Shown here: in pieces, positions 61,324 to 64,000 of the stretch
How the letters are laid out: the number at the start of each line of letters is the position of its first letter
Numbering within the stretch: the first letter of the stretch is position 1
Assembly: GCF_000368685.1 (NCBI RefSeq)
Contig: NZ_KB849626.1
Location: 490,846-554,845 of the forward strand
Length of the DNA: 64,000 bases
Source of the DNA: Acinetobacter baylyi DSM 14961 = CIP 107474
Lineage (GTDB): Bacteria > Pseudomonadota > Gammaproteobacteria > Pseudomonadales > Moraxellaceae
Reading direction: 5' to 3'
Notes under the pieces: model-generated
What the model was told of the DNA's origin: nothing
Database searches by the model: none
Seen by the model: only the letters and a program-made list of their open reading frames with translations
Program-made: the position numbers and the translations under genes

Positions 61324-61743
61324 TCAATGGGTATACGCAGTTGCTTCAACTTCAAATTGCATACTGGGCAATGCCAGTTGTGTTACAGGGATAAGTGTAC
61401 AAGCAGGAAAGTTTTGTTCAGGCCATAATGTCTGCATGATTTTAATCACGACCTGATGTTTGCTCGTATCATGATTCACAATCAGTAGCCTTAACATCGC
61501 GATATGATGAATAGAGGCCTGCATATATTGAAGTGCTCGTTTAACATTGTGAAACGCTTGCCATACTTGTTGGGAAAAATCGGCTGAAATTTCACCTGCC
61601 TGATTTTCCCCACCTTGACCTGCAATATGCAGGATACGCTGAACGTGTGTAATTTCTACAATATGACTATAAGCAAATGCCTGGGGATTATATAACGTTT
61701 CTGGGTTAATGACTTGAAAAAAAGGTACAGATTTGCATGACAT
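61324..61743 (-). CDS. RidA-family protein (second, SoxR-linked)
   Basis: 139 residues from the ATG at 61743; an upstream TTG lies inside the operator and is rejected. YjgF-like pattern: VINPETLYNPQAFAYSHIVE, 'RILHIAGQGGENQAGEISADFSQQVWQAFHNVKRALQYMQA', 'PACTLIPVTQLALPSMQFEVEATAY'. The usual conserved Arg is replaced here by Cys in ACTL, so classical RidA deaminase activity is doubtful. Cotranscribed with the MFS gene. Confidence 0.8.
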   Translation of the reverse strand: MSCKSVPFFQVINPETLYNPQAFAYSHIVEITHVQRILHIAGQGGENQAGEISADFSQQVWQAFHNVKRALQYMQASIHHIAMLRLLIVNHDTSKHQVVIKIMQTLWPEQNFPACTLIPVTQLALPSMQFEVEATAYTH

Positions 61744-61773
61744 GAGAATATGACCGTTACTCGAATTGATGCT

Positions 61774-61804
61774 AGTATCAAAGCTCAAGTTAACTTGAGG
61801 TCAA
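61774..61804 (-). promoter_or_regulatory. SoxR-dependent promoter/operator
   Basis: A perfect 16-base palindrome CTCAAGTTAACTTGAG (61784-61799) lies between TTGACC (minus strand, 61799-61804) and GATACT (61774-61779). The spacer is 19 bases, the over-long spacing typical of MerR-family controlled promoters. The palindrome equals the core of the E. coli soxS SoxR site. It drives the RidA/MFS unit and also overlaps the soxR ribosome site (GAGGT at 61797-61801), which suggests autoregulation. Confidence 0.9.
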
Positions 61805-61808
61805 GCGA

Positions 61809-62303
61809 TTGAAGCAATCAAATCAAGAAAATTTAGGGCAACAGTTCATCACAATTGGAGAGTTGGCGAAACGAAGCGGTGTAAGTGTGCCGACCATACG
61901 CTTTTATGAAGCGAAACAATTGATCTGGAGTATTCGAACTAATGGCAATCAACGCCGATATCTGCGTGCGATGCTCAGACGTATCGCAATTATTAAAGTA
62001 GCGCAGTTGGTGGGCATCAGTCTTGAAGAGCTTAAACAAGCATTCTCGGTTTTACCCGATCGTAAAATGGCATCTAAACAAGACTGGGAAAAAATGTCTA
62101 ATCTCTGGAAGAATCAACTCGATAAAAAAATTCAGACCTTATTGCAGCTCAGACAGCAACTCGACTGGTGTATCGGGTGTGGATGCCTCTCACTTGATCA
62201 ATGTCCGCTACGTAATCCTGATGATCATTATGCGAGCCAATCAAATGGCGCACATTTTCAGAGGGTTCAATACCAGATTGAACAGCTTGATACAGAAGAT
62301 TAA
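61809..62303 (+). CDS. soxR: Redox-sensing regulator SoxR
   Basis: 164 residues from TTG at 61809, seven bases after GAGGT. MerR-type helix-turn-helix (ITIGELAKRSGVSVPTIRFYE), dimerisation helix, and the [2Fe-2S] motif CIGCGCLSLDQC (Cys 121, 124, 126, 132), the defining mark of SoxR. Oxidation of the cluster by redox-cycling compounds activates target promoters. No soxS is nearby, as usual outside enterics; direct control of the divergent RidA/MFS genes is inferred from the operator. Confidence 0.95.
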   Translation: MKQSNQENLGQQFITIGELAKRSGVSVPTIRFYEAKQLIWSIRTNGNQRRYLRAMLRRIAIIKVAQLVGISLEELKQAFSVLPDRKMASKQDWEKMSNLWKNQLDKKIQTLLQLRQQLDWCIGCGCLSLDQCPLRNPDDHYASQSNGAHFQRVQYQIEQLDTED

Positions 62304-63226
62304 TGTTTTAAACGGGTTTTACTTAAAGTAATTAGCAGTACGCCTAAAATGTTAAGTACACAGCCTAGCCATTGCCACAAGTTTAATTGTTCATTTAAAA
62401 AGATGACAGCAAGTAAAATGGTTAAAATAGGGCCAATTGAGGCAATCATTGCAGATTGAGAGGCGCCTAATCGCTGGATACCTTGCATGAGCAATATGGT
62501 TGGAATTACCGTGACGAAAAACCCCAAACTGATACCGTAACCCCATACAGCCAATGGTAATTCATTGATGACCGTTAATGGTGCAGGAGTGGCAATTAAA
62601 TAATGCATGATAGTACCTAAGCAGGCAACACTTGAAGCCAAACCTGTAAAGTTCCATGAACCAAATTTCTTAATTAAAGCAGGAGTTAAAAGAAGGTAAA
62701 CTGCAAAGGCAACTGCACTGGCAAATACGAGACTTGCACCCAACCAAAAACCGCCCTGACTTGGTGCATTTTTACCCTCTTGTAACATCACTAAAACGGT
62801 TCCTCCATAACTCAGAAAAATGGCAAACCAAGTTTTTATATTTAATTTTTGATGATAAAGAAAAGAAGAAGCTAAAACAGTGAGTGTTGGATATAAAAAT
62901 AAAATAATGCGTTCAAGTGATGCACTGATCAACATCAGACCCATAAAATCTAACCAGCTTGCAAAGTAATACCCTAAAAGCCCAGAGAAAATTAAAACAA
63001 GCCAATCTTTTGCCGAAATGGCTTGATTATGATGGCGATTAAACCAGCATAAAAGTAAAAAGAAGGGTAAGGCGCTGATCATGCGAAGTGCCATAAGCAA
63101 TGTTGCATCTACCAAAGGTGAAAGAGCATAAGCTTGTTTGATGAATATTGCTTTTGTACTAAATAAAAATGCAGCAGAAACCGCGCATAATGAACCAGTT
63201 TGAACTGGTGAGAAGGAAAATCTCAT
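62300..63226 (-). CDS. EamA/DMT-family permease
   Basis: 308 residues from the ATG at 63226. Ten predicted transmembrane helices as two EamA repeats (first AAFLFSTKAIFIKQAYALSP, second from about 160). The drug/metabolite transporter superfamily exports amino acids or other metabolites; substrate unknown. Its stop overlaps the soxR stop from the opposite strand (convergent). Confidence 0.88.
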   Translation of the reverse strand: MRFSFSPVQTGSLCAVSAAFLFSTKAIFIKQAYALSPLVDATLLMALRMISALPFFLLLCWFNRHHNQAISAKDWLVLIFSGLLGYYFASWLDFMGLMLISASLERIILFLYPTLTVLASSFLYHQKLNIKTWFAIFLSYGGTVLVMLQEGKNAPSQGGFWLGASLVFASAVAFAVYLLLTPALIKKFGSWNFTGLASSVACLGTIMHYLIATPAPLTVINELPLAVWGYGISLGFFVTVIPTILLMQGIQRLGASQSAMIASIGPILTILLAVIFLNEQLNLWQWLGCVLNILGVLLITLSKTRLKH

Positions 63227-63407
63227 GAAATGAAAAATATAAAAATAATAGTTAAATTGTAGAGTGAAACCCTTCAATTTTATATTTTTATTCTAGAAAG
63301 ATGAATTGCTAGTTCAAAATATAGGTATTTATTAAATAAATAGTGGGTGGTAATTTGAAAAAGTTCAATTAGAATCCAAAAAATGAACAAAACACAACCT
63401 GGGGGAG

Positions 63408-63428
63408 AACATCGTTTTTTACGATGTT
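63408..63428 (+). promoter_or_regulatory. Hairpin in pntA leader
   Basis: Perfect eight-base stem AACATCGT/ACGATGTT with TTTTT loop, 33 bases before the pntA start; no T-run after it, so not a terminator. Preceded by a GGGGGAG run. Confidence 0.4.
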
Positions 63429-63460
63429 TGTACTTAAGAAAATTAGCTTGAGGAACGCTC

Positions 63461-64000
63461 ATGCAGATCGGAATCCCAACAGAAACGATCGCTGGTGAAA
63501 ATCGTGTTGCTGCGACACCAGAGACTGTTAAAAAGTTGATTAGTGCTGGCCATCATGTCGTTATTGAACGTGGAGCAGGGGTAAAAGCTGCTTACATCGA
63601 TAGTGCTTATGAACAGGTGGGCGCCACCATTACGGATAATGCCTATCAAGGTAGCCAATTGATTTTGAAAGTTCGTGCACCACACAGTGACGAAATTCAA
63701 AAGCTTTCAGCCAATACGACCGTTGTGGCAATGTTTGATCCTTATCGTAATCCTGATCTGGATGCATTTGCGGATCAAAATGTGTCTGCATTTGCGCTAG
63801 AGCTATTACCACGTACCTTGTCGCGTGCACAAAATATGGATGTTTTATCCTCTCAAGCCAACTTGGCTGGATACAAATCTGTATTACTCGCTGCTGCTGA
63901 ATATCAACGTATGTTCCCAATGCTCATGACCGCAGCAGGTACAGTAAAACCTGCACGTGTGGTGATTATGGGCGTTGGTGTTGCAGGTCTTCAAGCGATT
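63461..64000 (+). CDS. pntA: NAD(P) transhydrogenase subunit alpha, N-terminal part (partial)
   Basis: First 180 codons; the gene continues beyond the window. ATG at 63461 preceded by GAGGAA. Domain I of PntA/alanine dehydrogenase type: MQIGIPTETIAGENRVAATP, 'VIERGAGVKAAYIDSAYEQVGA', 'ILKVRAP', 'AFALELLPRTLSRAQNMDVLSSQANLAGYKSVL', and the start of the NAD-binding Rossmann motif (VVIMGVGVAGLQAI). It transfers hydride between NADH and NADP+ at the inner membrane using proton force. Probably followed by the rest of a pntAB operon. Confidence 0.93.
   Translation, partial: MQIGIPTETIAGENRVAATPETVKKLISAGHHVVIERGAGVKAAYIDSAYEQVGATITDNAYQGSQLILKVRAPHSDEIQKLSANTTVVAMFDPYRNPDLDAFADQNVSAFALELLPRTLSRAQNMDVLSSQANLAGYKSVLLAAAEYQRMFPMLMTAAGTVKPARVVIMGVGVAGLQAI

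Noticed and set aside
63190..63210. Inverted repeat ACCAGTT/AACTGGT as an operator for the EamA gene
   Set aside because: It lies inside the coding sequence of the first transmembrane segment and has no promoter elements around it.

Overview
The window is a stretch of a gammaproteobacterial chromosome that fits Acinetobacter (Moraxellaceae). The bulk DNA is AT-rich. Core gene order is the conserved gammaproteobacterial one in several places: leuS-lptE-holA, yibN-grxC-secB, rsgA/orn divergent, radC/coaBC divergent, and ilvI-ilvH-ilvC. Accessory content is typical of Acinetobacter: a VgrG with a long DUF2345 tail, macAB with a NodT-type outer-membrane factor, an MHYT-GGDEF-EAL protein, and FGE-like lipoproteins beside a type VI effector gene. 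The genus call is inference from gene content and style; no 16S rRNA is present.

Layout. 1-240: the 3' end of an rRNA operon (5S rRNA and terminator). 340-5870: an exported MTA/SAH-nucleosidase-like lipoprotein, a dihydrolipoyl-dehydrogenase-like flavoprotein, a large Ig-like-repeat lipoprotein, and two overlapping DUF442-type phosphatase/sulfurtransferase-like genes. 5996-24912: mostly housekeeping. This includes trxC and yciA, yajQ, mnmC, yciI/yciB with a divergent PHP phosphatase, a GST, a divergent LysR regulator/aldo-keto reductase pair, radC-bestrophin, coaBC, cytochrome b562, yibN-grxC-secB, rsgA, orn, a BI-1 family membrane protein and fabI.

25081-33372 is the main accessory region: a type VI secretion island. 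It holds a vgrG split by an in-frame TGA, a 1001-residue protein of unknown activity directly downstream (probable VgrG-delivered effector), and two tandemly duplicated, convergently transcribed FGE-like lipoproteins that are good candidates for periplasmic immunity proteins. A small plus-strand unit with its own terminator follows. A second possible effector, a signal-less papain-fold (CHAP/NlpC-like) amidase, stands alone at 58218-58697.

33379-42408: the macA-macB-OMF efflux operon, then leuS-lptE-holA. 42558-49057: a DUF4124 protein, the branched-chain amino-acid genes ilvI-ilvH-ilvC with a structured leader, and a c-di-GMP sensor protein. 49515-60021: prfC, a pair of related DUF3298-like envelope proteins, tatD-like yjjV, acnA, a RidA homologue, tcdA, the amidase and dusA. 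60113-64000: SoxR with a textbook operator, divergent from a RidA/MFS-transporter unit; an EamA permease; and the start of pntA, which runs off the window.

How parts work together: the VgrG-effector-lipoprotein block reads as an attack and self-protection cassette. The SoxR block reads as a redox-drug response in which SoxR directly controls an efflux pump. The ilv block supplies valine, leucine and isoleucine precursors. The macAB block is a complete tripartite exporter. No tRNA gene, insertion sequence or CRISPR array was seen.
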